DNA of 64,000 bases from Megalopta genalis (GCF_051020955.1 NW_027476111.1:1426001-1490000); one strand, 5' to 3'; positions 51,066-63,616 are shown, counted from the stretch's first letter. The notes: a model not told the origin generated them from the letters alone. Numbers and translations are program-made.

Positions 51066-52050
51066 TTCATATGTTCAATTGTACAATTGTTCATTTGTTC
51101 ATTTGTTCATTTGTTCATTTTTTCATTCGTTCATTCGCTCATTTGTTCATTTGGTCATTTGATCATTTGTTCATTTGTTCATTTGTTCATTTGTTCACTT
51201 GTTCAATTGTTCATTTGTTCATTTGTCCACTTGTTTATTTGTTCATTTGTTCATTTGTTCATTCGTTCATTCGTTCATTTGTTCAATTGTCAATTGTTCA
51301 TTTGTTCAATTGTACAATTGTTCATTTGTTCAATTGTACAATTGTTCATTTGTTCAATTGAACAATTGTTCATTTGTTCATTCGTTCATTTGCCCATTCG
51401 TTCATTTGTCCACTTGTTCATTTGTTCATTTGTTCATTTGTTCATTTGTTCATTTGTTCATTTGTTCATTTGTTCACTTGTTCATTTGTTCATTTGTTCA
51501 TTTGTTCAATTGTACAATTGTTCATTTGTTCAATTGAACAATTGTTCATTTGTTCATTCGTTCATTTGCCCATTCGTTCATTTGTCCACTTGTTCATTTG
51601 TTCATTTGTTCATTTGTTCATTTGTTCATTTGTTCACTTGTTCATTTGTTCATTTGTTCATTTGTTCATTTGTCCATTCGTTCATTTGTCCACTTGTTCA
51701 TTTGTTCATTTGTTCATTTGTTCATTCGTTCATTCGTTCATTTGTTCAATTGTCATTCGTTCATTTGTTCAATTGTCAATTGTTCACTTGTTCATTTGCC
51801 CATTCGTTCATTTATCCACTTGTTCATTTGTTCATTTGTTGATTTGTTCATTTGTTCATTTGTTCACTTGTTCATTTGTTCATTTGTTCATTTGTCCATT
51901 CGTTCATTTGTCCACTTGTTCATTTGTTCATTTGTTCATTTGTTCATTCGTTCATTCGTTCATTTGTTCAATTGTCAATTGTTCATTTGTTCAATTGTCA
52001 ATTGTTCATTTGTTCAATTGTACAATTGTTCATTTGTTCAATTGTATAAT

Positions 52051-52104
52051 TTTTCATTTGTTCATTCGTTCATTCGTTCATTCGTTCATTTGTTTCTTTT
52101 TGTT
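52051..52104 (+). repeat. B module fragment (end only)
   Basis: Only the CATTCG run and GTTTCTTTTTGTTC remain, fused to GTATAATTTTTC. The fused partner also occurs at about 47,906, where it continues without the B end, so the joint is specific to this copy. Confidence 0.78.
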
Positions 52105-52616
52105 CATTTGTTCATTTGTTCATTTGTTCATTTGTTCATTTGTTCACTTGTTCATTTGTTCATTTGTTCATTTGTCCATTCGTTCATTTGTCCACTTGTT
52201 CATTTGTTCATTTGTTCATCCGTTCATTCGTTCATTTGTTCAATTGTCAATTGTTCATTTGTTCAATTGTACAATTGTTCATTTGTTCAATTGTATAATT
52301 GTTCATTTGTTCATTTGTTCTTTTGTTCATTTGTCCATTTGTTCATTTGTTCACTTTGTACATTTGTTCATTTGTTCATTTGTTCATTTGTCCATTCGTT
52401 CATTTGTCCACTTGTTAATTTGTTCATTTGTTCATTTGTCCATTCGTTCATTTTTCCACTTGTTCATTTGTTCATATGTTCATTTGTTCAATTGTACAAT
52501 TGTACAATTGTTCATTTGTTCATTTGTTCATTTGTTCATTTGTTCATTTGTTCATTTGTTCATTTCTTCATATGTTCATTTGCTCATTTGTTCATTTGTT
52601 CATTTGTTCATTTGTT

Positions 52617-52910
52617 CAGTTGTTCAATTGTTCATTTGTTCAATTGTACAATTGTTCATTTGTTCAATTGTACAATTGTTCATTTGTTCAATTGTACAAT
52701 TGCTCATTTGTTCAATTGTACAATTGTTCATTTGTTCAATTGTACAATTGCTCATTTGTTCAATTGTTCAATTGTTCATTTGTTCAATTGTACAATTGTT
52801 CATTAGTTCAATTGTACAATTGTTCATTTGTTCAATTGTACAATTGTTCACTTGTTCATTTGCCCATTCGTTCATTTATCCACTTGTTCATTTGTTCATT
52901 TGTTGATTTG
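52617..52910 (+). repeat. V module, 16 bp shorter
   Basis: 294 bp. Two units are missing early in the module, and it has neither ATTATTC nor ATTTTTC. Confidence 0.82.
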
Positions 52911-53368
52911 TTCATTTGTTCATTTGTTCACTTGTTCATTTGTTCATTTGTTCATTTGTCCATTCGTTCATTTGTCCACTTGTTCATTTGTTCATTTGTT
53001 CATTTGTCCATTCGTTCATTTGTCCACTTGTTCATTTGTTCATTTGTTCATTCGTTCATTTGTTCATTTGTTCACTTGTTCATTTGTTCATTTGATCATT
53101 TGTTCACTTGTTCATTTGTTCATTCGTTCATTTATCCACTTGTTCATTTGTTCATTTGTTGATTTGTTCATTTGTTCATTTGTTCACTTGTTCATTTGTT
53201 CATTTGTTCATTTGTCCATTCGTTCATTTGTCCACTTGTTCATTTGTTCATTTGTTCATTCGTTCATTTGTTCATTTGTTCACTTGTTCATTTGTTCATT
53301 TGATCATTTGTTCACTTGTTCATTTGTTCATTTGTTCATTTGTTCATTTGTTCATTTGTTCATTTGTT

Positions 53369-53678
53369 CAGTTGTTCAATTGTTCATTTGTTCAATTGTA
53401 CAATTGTTCATTTGTTCAATTGTTCATTTGTTCAATTGTACAATTGTTCATTTGTTCAATTGTACAATTGCTCATTTGTTCAATTGTACAATTGTTCATT
53501 TGTTCAATTGTACAATTGCTCATTTGTTCAATTGTTCTATTGTTCATTTGTTCAATTGTACAATTGTTCATTAGTTCAATTGTACAATTGTTCATTTGTT
53601 CAATCGTACAATTGTTCACTTGTTCATTTGCCCATTCGTTCATTTATCCACTTGTTCATTTGTTCATTTGTTGATTTG
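53369..53678 (+). repeat. V module, right-hand subfamily
   Basis: 310 bp. TCTATTGTTC near 53,535 marks a third subfamily confined to 53-60 kb. GTTCAATCGTAC near 53,600 is private to this copy. Confidence 0.85.
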
Positions 53679-54174
53679 TTCATTTGTTCATTTGTTCACT
53701 TGTTCATTTGTTCATTTGTTCATTTGTCCATTCGTTCATTTGTCCACTTGTTCATTTGTTCCTTTGTTCATTTGTTCATTCGTTCATTCGTTCATTTGTT
53801 CAATTGTCAATTGTTCATTTGTTCAATTGTCAATTGTTCATTTGTTCAATTGTACAATTGTTCATTTGTTCAATTGTATAATTGTTCATTTGTTCATTTG
53901 TTCTTTTGTTCATTTGTCCATTTGTCCATTTGTTCATTTGTTCATTTGTTCATTTGTTCAATTGTTCACTTCGTACATTTCTTGATTTGTTCATTTGTTC
54001 ATTTGTTCATTTGTTCATTTGTCCATTCGTTCATTTGTCCACTTGTTAATTTGTTCATTTGTCCATTTGTCCATTTGTTCATTTGTTCATTTGTTCATTT
54101 GTTCATTTCGTACATTTCTTCATTTGTTCATTTGTTCATTTGTTCATTTGTCCATTCGTTCATTTGTCCACTTG

Positions 54175-54379
54175 TTAATTTGTTCATTTGTTCATTTGTT
54201 CATTCGTTCATTGGTTCATTTGTTCAATTGTACAATTGTACAGTTGTTGATTTGTTCAATTGTACATTTGTTCATTTGTTCACTTGTTCGTTTGTTCATT
54301 TGATCATTTGTTTATTTATTCATTTGTTCATTTTTTCAATTTATCATTTGTTCATTCGTTCATTTGTTTCTTTTTGTTC
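54175..54379 (+). repeat. B module, copy 20, short form
   Basis: 205 bp. It retains CATTTTTTC and so lacks the later G change of its right-hand sisters. Confidence 0.87.
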
Positions 54380-55069
54380 ATTTGTCCATTTGTTCATTTG
54401 TTCATTTGTTCATTCGTTCATTTGTTCGTTTGTTCACTTGTTCATTTGTTCATTTGTTCATTTGTTCACTTGTTCATTTGTTCATTTGTTCATTTGTTTT
54501 TTGTCCATTCGTACATTTGTCCACTTGTTCATTTGTTCATTTGTTCATTTGATCACTTGTTCATTTGTTCATTTGTTCATTTGTCCATTCGTTCATTTTT
54601 CCACTTGTTCATTTGTTCATATGTTCATTTGTTCAATTGTACAATTGTACAATTGTTCATTTGTTCATTTGTTCATTTGTTCATTTGTTCATTTGTTCAT
54701 TTGTTCATTTGTTCATTTCTTCAATTGTTCAATTGCTCAATTGTTCATTTGTCCAATTGTACAATTTTTCATTTGTTCAATTGTACAATTGTTCATTTGT
54801 TCATTTGTTCATTTGTTCATTTGTTCATTTGTTCATTTGTTCATTTGTTCAATTGTACAATTGTTCATTTGTTCAATTGTACAATTGTTCACTTGTTCAT
54901 TTGCCCATTCGTTCATTTGTCCACTTGTTCATTTGTTCATTTGTTCATTTGTTCATTTGTTCACTTGTTCATTTGTTCATTTGTTCATTTGTCCATTCGT
55001 TCATTTGTCCACGTGTTCATGTGTTCATTTGTTCATTCTTTCATTTGTTCAATTGTCAATTGTTCATTT

Positions 55070-55715
55070 GTTCAATTGTACAATTGTTCATTTGTTCAAT
55101 TGTATAATTGTTCATTTGTTCATTTGTTCTTTTGTTCATTTGTCCATTTGTCCATTTGTTCATTTGTTCATTTGTTCATTTGTTCACTTTGTACATTTGT
55201 TCATTTGTTCATTTGTTCATTTGTTCATTTGTTCATTTGTTCATTTGTCCATTCGTTCATTTGTCCACTTGCTAATTTGTTCATTTGTTCATTTGTCCAT
55301 TCGTTCATTTTTCCACTTGTTCATTTGTTCATTTGTTCATTTGTTCAATTGTACAATTGTACAATTGTACAATTGTTCATTTGTTCATTTGTTCATTTGT
55401 TCATTTGTTCATTTGTTCATTTGTTCATTTGTTCATTTGTTCATTTCTTCATATGTTCATTTGCTCATTTGTTCATTTGTTCATTTGTTCAGTTGTTCAA
55501 TTGTTCATTTGTTTATTTGTTCAGTTGTTCAATTGTTCATTTGTTCAATTGTACAATTGTTCATTTGTTCAATTGTTCATTTGTTCAATTGTACAATTGT
55601 TCATTTGTTCAATTGTACAATTGCTCATTTGTTCAATTGTACAATTGTTCATTTGTTCAATTGTACAATTGCTCATTTGTTCAATTGTTCTATTGTTCAT
55701 TTGTTCAATTGTACA
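55070..55715 (+). repeat. Segment paired with 59,316-59,960
   Basis: Offset 4,246 (55285/59531). It holds the doubled V start and CACTTGCTAATTTG, in which GCTAA replaces the usual GTTAA in both copies. Confidence 0.83.
55490..55715 (+). repeat. V module, doubled start and truncated end
   Basis: CAGTTGTTC occurs twice, 32 bp apart (55490 and 55522). It carries the TCTATTG mark and then leaves V before CATTAGTTC. The doubled start recurs at 59736 and 59768. Confidence 0.75.
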
Positions 55716-56066
55716 ATTGTTCATTTGTTCATTTGTTCATTTGTTCACTTCGTACATTTGTTCATTTGTTCATTTGTTCATTTGTTCATTTGTTCATTTG
55801 TCCATTCGTTCATTTGTCCACTTGTTAATTTGTTCATTTGTTCATTTGTCCATTCGTTCATTTTTCCACTTGTTCATTTGTTCATATGTTCATTTGTTCA
55901 ATTGTACAATTGTACAATTGTACAATTGTACAATTGTTCATTTGTTCATTTGTTCATTTGTTCATTTGTTCATTTGTTCATTTGTTCATTTGTTCATTTG
56001 TTCATTTGTTCATTTCTTCATATGTTCATTTGCTCATTTGTTCATTTGTTCATTTGTTCATTTGTT

Positions 56067-56376
56067 CAGTTGTTCAATTGTTCATTTGTTCAATTGTACA
56101 ATTGTTCATTTGTTCAATTGTTCATTTGTTCAATTGTACAATTGTTCATTTGTTCAATTGTACAATTGCTCATTTGTTCAATTGTACAATTGTTCATTTG
56201 TTCAATTGTACAATTGCTCATTTGTTCAATTGTTCTATTGTTCATTTGTTCAATTGTACAATTGTTCATTAGTTCAATTGTACAATTGTTCATTTGTTCA
56301 ATTGTACAATTGTTCACTTGTTCATTTGCCCATTCGTTCATTTATCCACTTGTTCATTTGTTCATTTGTTGATTTG
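56067..56376 (+). repeat. V module, right-hand subfamily
   Basis: 310 bp with TCTATTGTTC; offset 2,698 from the copy at 53369. Confidence 0.85.
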
Positions 56377-56872
56377 TTCATTTGTTCATTTGTTCACTTG
56401 TTCATTTGTTCATTTGTTCATTTGTCCATTCGTTCATTTGTCCACTTGTTCATTTGTTCCTTTGTTCATTTGTTCATTCGTTCATTCGTTCATTTGTTCA
56501 ATTGTCAATTGTTCATTTGTTCAATTGTCAATTGTTCATTTGTTCAATTGTACAATTGTTCATTTGTTCAATTGTATAATTGTTCATTTGTTCATTTGTT
56601 CTTTTGTTCATTTGTCCATTTGTCCATTTGTTCATTTGTTCATTTGTTCATTTGTTCAATTGTTCACTTCGTACATTTCTTCATTTGTTCATTTGTTCAT
56701 TTGTTCATTTGTCCATTCGTTCATTTGTCCACTTGTTAATTTGTTCATTTGTCCATTTGTCCATTTGTTCATTTGTTCATTTGTTCATTTGTTCATTTGT
56801 TCATTTCGTACATTTCTTCATTTGTTCATTTGTTCATTTGTTCATTTGTCCATTCGTTCATTTGTCCACTTG

Positions 56873-57077
56873 TTAATTTGTTCATTTGTTCATTTGTTCA
56901 TTCGTTCATTGGTTCATTTGTTCAATTGTACAATTGTACAGTTGTTGATTTGTTCAATTGTACATTTGTTCATTTGTTCACTTGTTCGTTTGTTCATTTG
57001 ATCATTTGTTTATTTATTCATTTGTTCATTGTTTCAATTTATCATTTGTTCATTCGTTCATTTGTTTCTTTTTGTTC
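56873..57077 (+). repeat. B module, copy 21, short form with CATTGTTTC
   Basis: 205 bp with CATTGTTTC replacing CATTTTTTC, shared only with the copies at 60574 and 62056. Confidence 0.87.
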
Positions 57078-58267
57078 ATTTGTCCATTTGTTCATTTGTT
57101 CATTTGTTCATTCGTTCATTTGTTCGTTTGTTCACTTGTTCATTTGTTCATTTGTTCATTTGTTCACTTGTTCATTTGTTCATTTGTTCATTTGTTTTTT
57201 GTCCATTCGTACATTTGTCCACTTGTTCATTTGTTCATTTGTTCATTTGATCACTTGTTCATTTGTTCATTTGTTCATTTGTCCATTCGTTCATTTTTCC
57301 ACTTGTTCATTTGTTCATATGTTCATTTGTTCAATTGTACAATTGTACAATTGTTCATTTGTTCATTTGTTCATTTGTTCATTTGTTCATTTGTTCATTT
57401 GTTCATTTGTTCATTTGTTCATTTGTTCATTTGTTCATTTCTTCAATTGTTCAATTGCTCAATTGTTCATTTGTCCAATTGTACAATTTTTCATTTGTTC
57501 AATTGTACAATTGTTCATTTGTTCATTTGTTCATTTGTTCATTTGTTCATTTGTTCATTTGTTCAATTGTACAATTGTTCATTTGTTCAATTGTACAATT
57601 GTTCATTTGTTCAATTGTACAATTCTTTATTTGTTCAATTGTACAATTGTTCATTTGTCCATTTGTTCATTTCTTCATTTGTTCATTTCTTCATCTGTTC
57701 ATTTGCTCAGTTGTTCATTTGTCCATTTGTTCATTTGTTCATTTGTTCTTTTGTTCATTTGTTCACTTGTTCATTTGTTCATTTGTTCTTTTGTCCAATT
57801 CTTCATTTCTTCATTTGTTCAACTGTACAATTGTTCATTTCTTCATTTGTTCATTTGTTCATTTGTTCAATTGTTCAATTGTCAATTTGTTCAATTGTTA
57901 ATTTGTCCAATTGTACAATTGCTCATTTGTTCAATTGTACAATTGTTCATTTGTTCATTTGTCCATTCGTTCATTTGTCCACTTGTTCATTTGTTCATTT
58001 GTTCACTTGTTCATTTGTTCATTTGTTCATTTGATCATTTGTTCATTTGTTCATTTGTTCATTTGTTCATTTGTTCATTTGTTCATTTGTTCAATTGTTC
58101 AATTGTTCAAATGTTCATTTGTTCAATTGTACAATTGTTCATTTTTTCATTCGTTCATTCGCGCATTTGTTCACTTGTTCATTTGTTCATTTGTTCATTT
58201 GTTCATTTGTTCATTTGTTCATTTGTTCATATGTTCATTTGTTCAATTGTACAATTGTACATTTGTT

Positions 58268-58449
58268 CAATAGTACAATTGTTCATTTGATCAATTGTAC
58301 AATTGTTCATTTGTTCAATTGTACAATTGTTCATTTGTTCAATTGTACAATTGTTCTTTTGTTCAATAGTACAATTGTTCATTTGTTCAATTGTACAATT
58401 GTTCTTTTGTTCAATAGTACAATTGTTCATTTGTTCAATTGTAAAATTG
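58268..58449 (+). repeat. E array 7
   Basis: CAATAGTAC at 58268, 58364 and 58412: spacings 96 and 48, as in arrays 2 and 3. GTAAAATTGTCC replaces GTAAAATTGTTC at the end. Confidence 0.86.
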
Positions 58450-59051
58450 TCCATATGTTCAATTGTACAATTGTTCATTTGTTCATTTGTTCATTTGTTC
58501 ATTTTTTCATTCGTTCTTTCGCTCATTTGTTCATTTGGTCATTTGTTCATTTGTTCATTTGTTCATTTGTTCATTTGTCCATTCGTTCATTTGTCCACTT
58601 GTTCATTTGTTCATTTGTTCATTTGTTCATTCGTTCATTCGTTCATTTGTTCAATTGTCAATTGTTCATTTGTTCAATTGTACAATTGTTCATTTGTTCA
58701 ATTGTATAATTGTTCATTTGTTCATTTGTTCTTTTGTTCATTTGTCCATTTGTCCATTTGTTCATTTGTTCATTTGTTCATTTGTTATACTTTGTACATT
58801 TGTTCATTTGTTCATTTGTTCATTTGTCCATTCGTTCATTTGTCCACTTGTTAATTTGTTCATTTGTTCATTTGTCCATTCGTTCATTTTTCCACTTGTT
58901 CATTTGTTCATATGTTCATTTGTTCAATTGTACAATTGTACAATTGTTCATTTGTTCATTTGTTCATTTGTTCATTTGTTCACTTTGTACATTTCTTCAT
59001 TTGATCATTTGTTCATTTGATCATTTGTCCATTCGTTCATTTGTCCACTTG

Positions 59052-59271
59052 TTAATTTGTTCATTTGTTCATTTGTTCATTCGTTCATTGGTTCATTTGT
59101 TCAATTGTACAATTGTACAGTTGTTGATTTGTTCAATTGTACATTTGTTCATTTGTTCACTTGTTCGTTTGTTCATTTGATTTTTGTTTATTTATTCATT
59201 TGTTCATTTTTTCAATTTATCATTTGTTCATTCGTTCATTCGTTCATTCGTTCATTTGTTTCTTTTTGTTC
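59052..59271 (+). repeat. B module, copy 22, irregular
   Basis: 220 bp. CATTTGATTTTTG replaces the usual CATTTGATCATTTG, one base shorter and a register shift. It has the long CATTCG run, unlike its neighbours. Confidence 0.86.
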
Positions 59272-59735
59272 ATTTGTTCATTTGTTCATTTGTTCATTTG
59301 TTCATTTGTTCACTTGTTCATTTGTTCAATTGTACAATTGTTCATTTGTTCAATTGTATAATTGTTCATTTGTTCATTTGTTCTTTTGTTCATTTGTCCA
59401 TTTGTCCATTTGTTCATTTGTTCATTTGTTCATTTGTTCACTTTGTACATTTGTTCATTTGTTCATTTGTTCATTTGTTCATTTGTTCATTTGTCCATTC
59501 GTTCATTTGTCCACTTGCTAATTTGTTCATTTGTTCATTTGTCCATTCGTTCATTTTTCCACTTGTTCATTTGTTCATTTGTTCATTTGTTCAATTGTAC
59601 AATTGTACAATTGTACAATTGTTCATTTGTTCATTTGTTCATTTGTTCATTTGTTCATTTGTTCATTTGTTCATTTGTTCATTTGTTCATTTCTTCATAT
59701 GTTCATTTGCTCATTTGTTCATTTGTTCATTTGTT

Positions 59736-60077
59736 CAGTTGTTCAATTGTTCATTTGTTTATTTGTTCAGTTGTTCAATTGTTCATTTGTTCAATTGTAC
59801 AATTGTTCATTTGTTCAATTGTTCATTTGTTCAATTGTACAATTGTTCATTTGTTCAATTGTACAATTGCTCATTTGTTCAATTGTACAATTGTTCATTT
59901 GTTCAATTGTACAATTGCTCATTTGTTCAATTGTTCTATTGTTCATTTGTTCAATTGTACAATTGTTCATTAGTTCAATTGTACAATTGTTCATTTGTTC
60001 AATTGTACAATTGTTCACTTGTTCATTTGCCCATTCGTTCATTTATCCACTTGTTCATTTGTTCATTTGTTGATTTG
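59736..60077 (+). repeat. V module, doubled start
   Basis: The 310-bp body starts at 59768 and is preceded by a second CAGTTGTTC at 59736. It combines the doubled start of 55490 with the complete end of 56067, so it looks like a recombinant of the two. Confidence 0.8.
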
Positions 60078-60380
60078 TTCATTTGTTCATTTGTTCACTT
60101 GTTCATTTGTTCATTTGTTCATTTGTCCATTCGTTCATTTGTCCACTTGTTCATTTGTTCCTTTGTTCATTTGTTCATTCGTTCATTCGTTCATTTGTTC
60201 AATTGTCAATTGTTCATTTGTTCAATTGTCAATTGTTCATTTGTTCAATTGTACAATTGTTCATTTGTTCAATTGTATAATTGTTCATTTGTTCATTTGT
60301 TCTTTTGTTCATTTGTCCATTTGTCCATTTGTTCATTTGTTCATTTGTTCATTTGTTCAATTGTTCACTTCGTACATTTC

Positions 60381-61862
60381 TTCATTTGTTCATTTGTTCA
60401 TTTGTTCATTTGTCCATTCGTTCATTTGTCCACTTGTTAATTTGTTCATTTGTCCATTTGTCCATTTGTTCATTTGTTCATTTGTTCATTTGTTCATTTG
60501 TTCATTTCGTACATTTCTTCATTTGTTCATTTGTTCATTTGTTCATTTGTCCATTCGTTCATTTGTCCACTTGTTAATTTGTTCATTTGTTCATTTGTTC
60601 ATTCGTTCATTGGTTCATTTGTTCAATTGTACAATTGTACAGTTGTTGATTTGTTCAATTGTACATTTGTTCATTTGTTCACTTGTTCGTTTGTTCATTT
60701 GATCATTTGTTTATTTATTCATTTGTTCATTGTTTCAATTTATCATTTGTTCATTCGTTCATTTGTTTCTTTTTGTTCATTTGTCCATTTGTTCATTTGT
60801 TCATTTGTTCATTCGTTCATTTGTTCGTTTGTTCACTTGTTCATTTGTTCATTTGTTCATTTGTTCACTTGTTCATTTGTTCATTTGTTCATTTGTTTTT
60901 TGTCCATTCGTACATTTGTCCACTTGTTCATTTGTTCATTTGTTCATTTGATCACTTGTTCATTTGTTCATTTGTTCATTTGTCCATTCGTTCATTTTTC
61001 CACTTGTTCATTTGTTCATATGTTCATTTGTTCAATTGTACAATTGTACAATTGTTCATTTGTTCATTTGTTCATTTGTTCATTTGTTCATTTGTTCATT
61101 TGTTCATTTGTTCATTTGTTCATTTCTTCAATTGTTCAATTGCTCAATTGTTCATTTGTCCAATTGTACAATTTTTCATTTGTTCAATTGTACAATTGTT
61201 CATTTGTTCATTTGTTCATTTGTTCATTTGTTCATTTGTTCATTTGTTCAATTGTACAATTGTTCATTTGTTCAATTGTACAATTGTTCATTTGTTCAAT
61301 TGTACAATTCTTTATTTGTTCAATTGTACAATTGTTCATTTGTCCATTTGTTCATTTCTTCATTTGTTCATTTCTTCATATGTTCATTTGCTCAGTTGTT
61401 CATTTGTCCATTTGTTCATTTGTTCATTTGTTCTTTTGTTCATTTGTTCACTTGTTCATTTGTTCATTTGTTCTTTTGTCCAATTCTTCATTTCTTCATT
61501 TGTTCAACTGTACAATTGTTCATTTCTTCATTTGTTCATTTGTTCATTTGTTCAATTGTTCAATTGTCAATTTGTTCAATTGTTAATTTGTCCAATTGTA
61601 CAATTGCTCATTTGTTCAATTGTACAATTGTTCATTTGTTCATTTGTCCATTCGTTCATTTGTCCACTTGTTCATTTGTTCATTTGTTCACTTGTTCATT
61701 TGTTCATTTGTTCATTTGATCATTTGTTCATTTGTTCATTTGTTCATTTGTTCATTTGTTCATTTGTTCAATTGTCCAATTGTTCAAATGTTCATTTGTT
61801 CAATTGTACAATTGTTCATTTTTTCATTCGTTCATTCGCGCATTTGTTCACTTGTTCATTTG
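60381..61862 (+). repeat. 1,482-bp tandem duplication, left copy
   Basis: It aligns with 61863-63344 at a constant offset (60450/61932, 60659/62141, 60964/62446, 61596/63078). I saw no mismatch in the parts compared. It contains B copy 23, one C mark and the CATTCGCGC mark. Confidence 0.88.
60574..60778 (+). repeat. B module, copy 23, short form with CATTGTTTC
   Basis: 205 bp; offset 3,701 from copy 21. Confidence 0.88.
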
Positions 61863-63344
61863 TTCATTTGTTCATTTGTTCATTTGTTCATTTGTCCATT
61901 CGTTCATTTGTCCACTTGTTAATTTGTTCATTTGTCCATTTGTCCATTTGTTCATTTGTTCATTTGTTCATTTGTTCATTTGTTCATTTCGTACATTTCT
62001 TCATTTGTTCATTTGTTCATTTGTTCATTTGTCCATTCGTTCATTTGTCCACTTGTTAATTTGTTCATTTGTTCATTTGTTCATTCGTTCATTGGTTCAT
62101 TTGTTCAATTGTACAATTGTACAGTTGTTGATTTGTTCAATTGTACATTTGTTCATTTGTTCACTTGTTCGTTTGTTCATTTGATCATTTGTTTATTTAT
62201 TCATTTGTTCATTGTTTCAATTTATCATTTGTTCATTCGTTCATTTGTTTCTTTTTGTTCATTTGTCCATTTGTTCATTTGTTCATTTGTTCATTCGTTC
62301 ATTTGTTCGTTTGTTCACTTGTTCATTTGTTCATTTGTTCATTTGTTCACTTGTTCATTTGTTCATTTGTTCATTTGTTTTTTGTCCATTCGTACATTTG
62401 TCCACTTGTTCATTTGTTCATTTGTTCATTTGATCACTTGTTCATTTGTTCATTTGTTCATTTGTCCATTCGTTCATTTTTCCACTTGTTCATTTGTTCA
62501 TATGTTCATTTGTTCAATTGTACAATTGTACAATTGTTCATTTGTTCATTTGTTCATTTGTTCATTTGTTCATTTGTTCATTTGTTCATTTGTTCATTTG
62601 TTCATTTCTTCAATTGTTCAATTGCTCAATTGTTCATTTGTCCAATTGTACAATTTTTCATTTGTTCAATTGTACAATTGTTCATTTGTTCATTTGTTCA
62701 TTTGTTCATTTGTTCATTTGTTCATTTGTTCAATTGTACAATTGTTCATTTGTTCAATTGTACAATTGTTCATTTGTTCAATTGTACAATTCTTTATTTG
62801 TTCAATTGTACAATTGTTCATTTGTCCATTTGTTCATTTCTTCATTTGTTCATTTCTTCATATGTTCATTTGCTCAGTTGTTCATTTGTCCATTTGTTCA
62901 TTTGTTCATTTGTTCTTTTGTTCATTTGTTCACTTGTTCATTTGTTCATTTGTTCTTTTGTCCAATTCTTCATTTCTTCATTTGTTCAACTGTACAATTG
63001 TTCATTTCTTCATTTGTTCATTTGTTCATTTGTTCAATTGTTCAATTGTCAATTTGTTCAATTGTTAATTTGTCCAATTGTACAATTGCTCATTTGTTCA
63101 ATTGTACAATTGTTCATTTGTTCATTTGTCCATTCGTTCATTTGTCCACTTGTTCATTTGTTCATTTGTTCACTTGTTCATTTGTTCATTTGTTCATTTG
63201 ATCATTTGTTCATTTGTTCATTTGTTCATTTGTTCATTTGTTCATTTGTTCATTTGTTCAATTGTCCAATTGTTCAAATGTTCATTTGTTCAATTGTACA
63301 ATTGTTCATTTTTTCATTCGTTCATTCGCGCATTTGTTCACTTG
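61863..63344 (+). repeat. 1,482-bp tandem duplication, right copy
   Basis: It abuts the left copy. Identity continues to about 63,376, then this copy runs into the CATATG and E array of the 58.2-kb type, so it carries the ancestral right flank and the left copy carries the junction. Confidence 0.88.
62056..62260 (+). repeat. B module, copy 24, short form with CATTGTTTC
   Basis: 205 bp; lies in the second half of the 1,482-bp tandem duplication, at offset 1,482 from copy 23. Confidence 0.88.
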
Positions 63345-63434
63345 TTCATTTGTTCATTTGTTCATTTGTTCATTTGTTCATTTGTTCATTTGTTCATATG
63401 TTCATTTGTTCAATTGTACAATTGTACATTTGTT

Positions 63435-63616
63435 CAATAGTACAATTGTTCATTTGATCAATTGTACAATTGTTCATTTGTTCAATTGTACAATTGTTCA
63501 TTTGTTCAATTGTACAATTGTTCTTTTGTTCAATAGTACAATTGTTCATTTGTTCAATTGTACAATTGTTCTTTTGTTCAATAGTACAATTGTTCATTTG
63601 TTCAATTGTAAAATTG
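63435..63616 (+). repeat. E array 8
   Basis: Copy of array 7 at offset 5,167, sharing its GTAAAATTGTCC change. Confidence 0.86.

Larger units (their letters stand above)
53316..54890 (+). repeat. Right-hand higher-order repeat, copy 1
   Basis: It matches 56,014-57,610 at offset 2,698 (53416/56114, 53596/56294, 54260/56958). Order is V, GTCAATTG, B (short form), a C mark, then CAATTGCTCAATTG. It diverges after about 54,890. Confidence 0.85.
56014..58830 (+). repeat. Right-hand higher-order repeat, copy 2
   Basis: It pairs with 59,715-61,650 at offset 3,701 (56114/59815, 56749/60450, 57263/60964). Its last part, 58,200-58,833, pairs with 63,367-64,000 at offset 5,167. Private marks of this family are CATTCGCGC near 58,158 and CAATTCTTTATTTG near 57,622. 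Confidence 0.86.
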
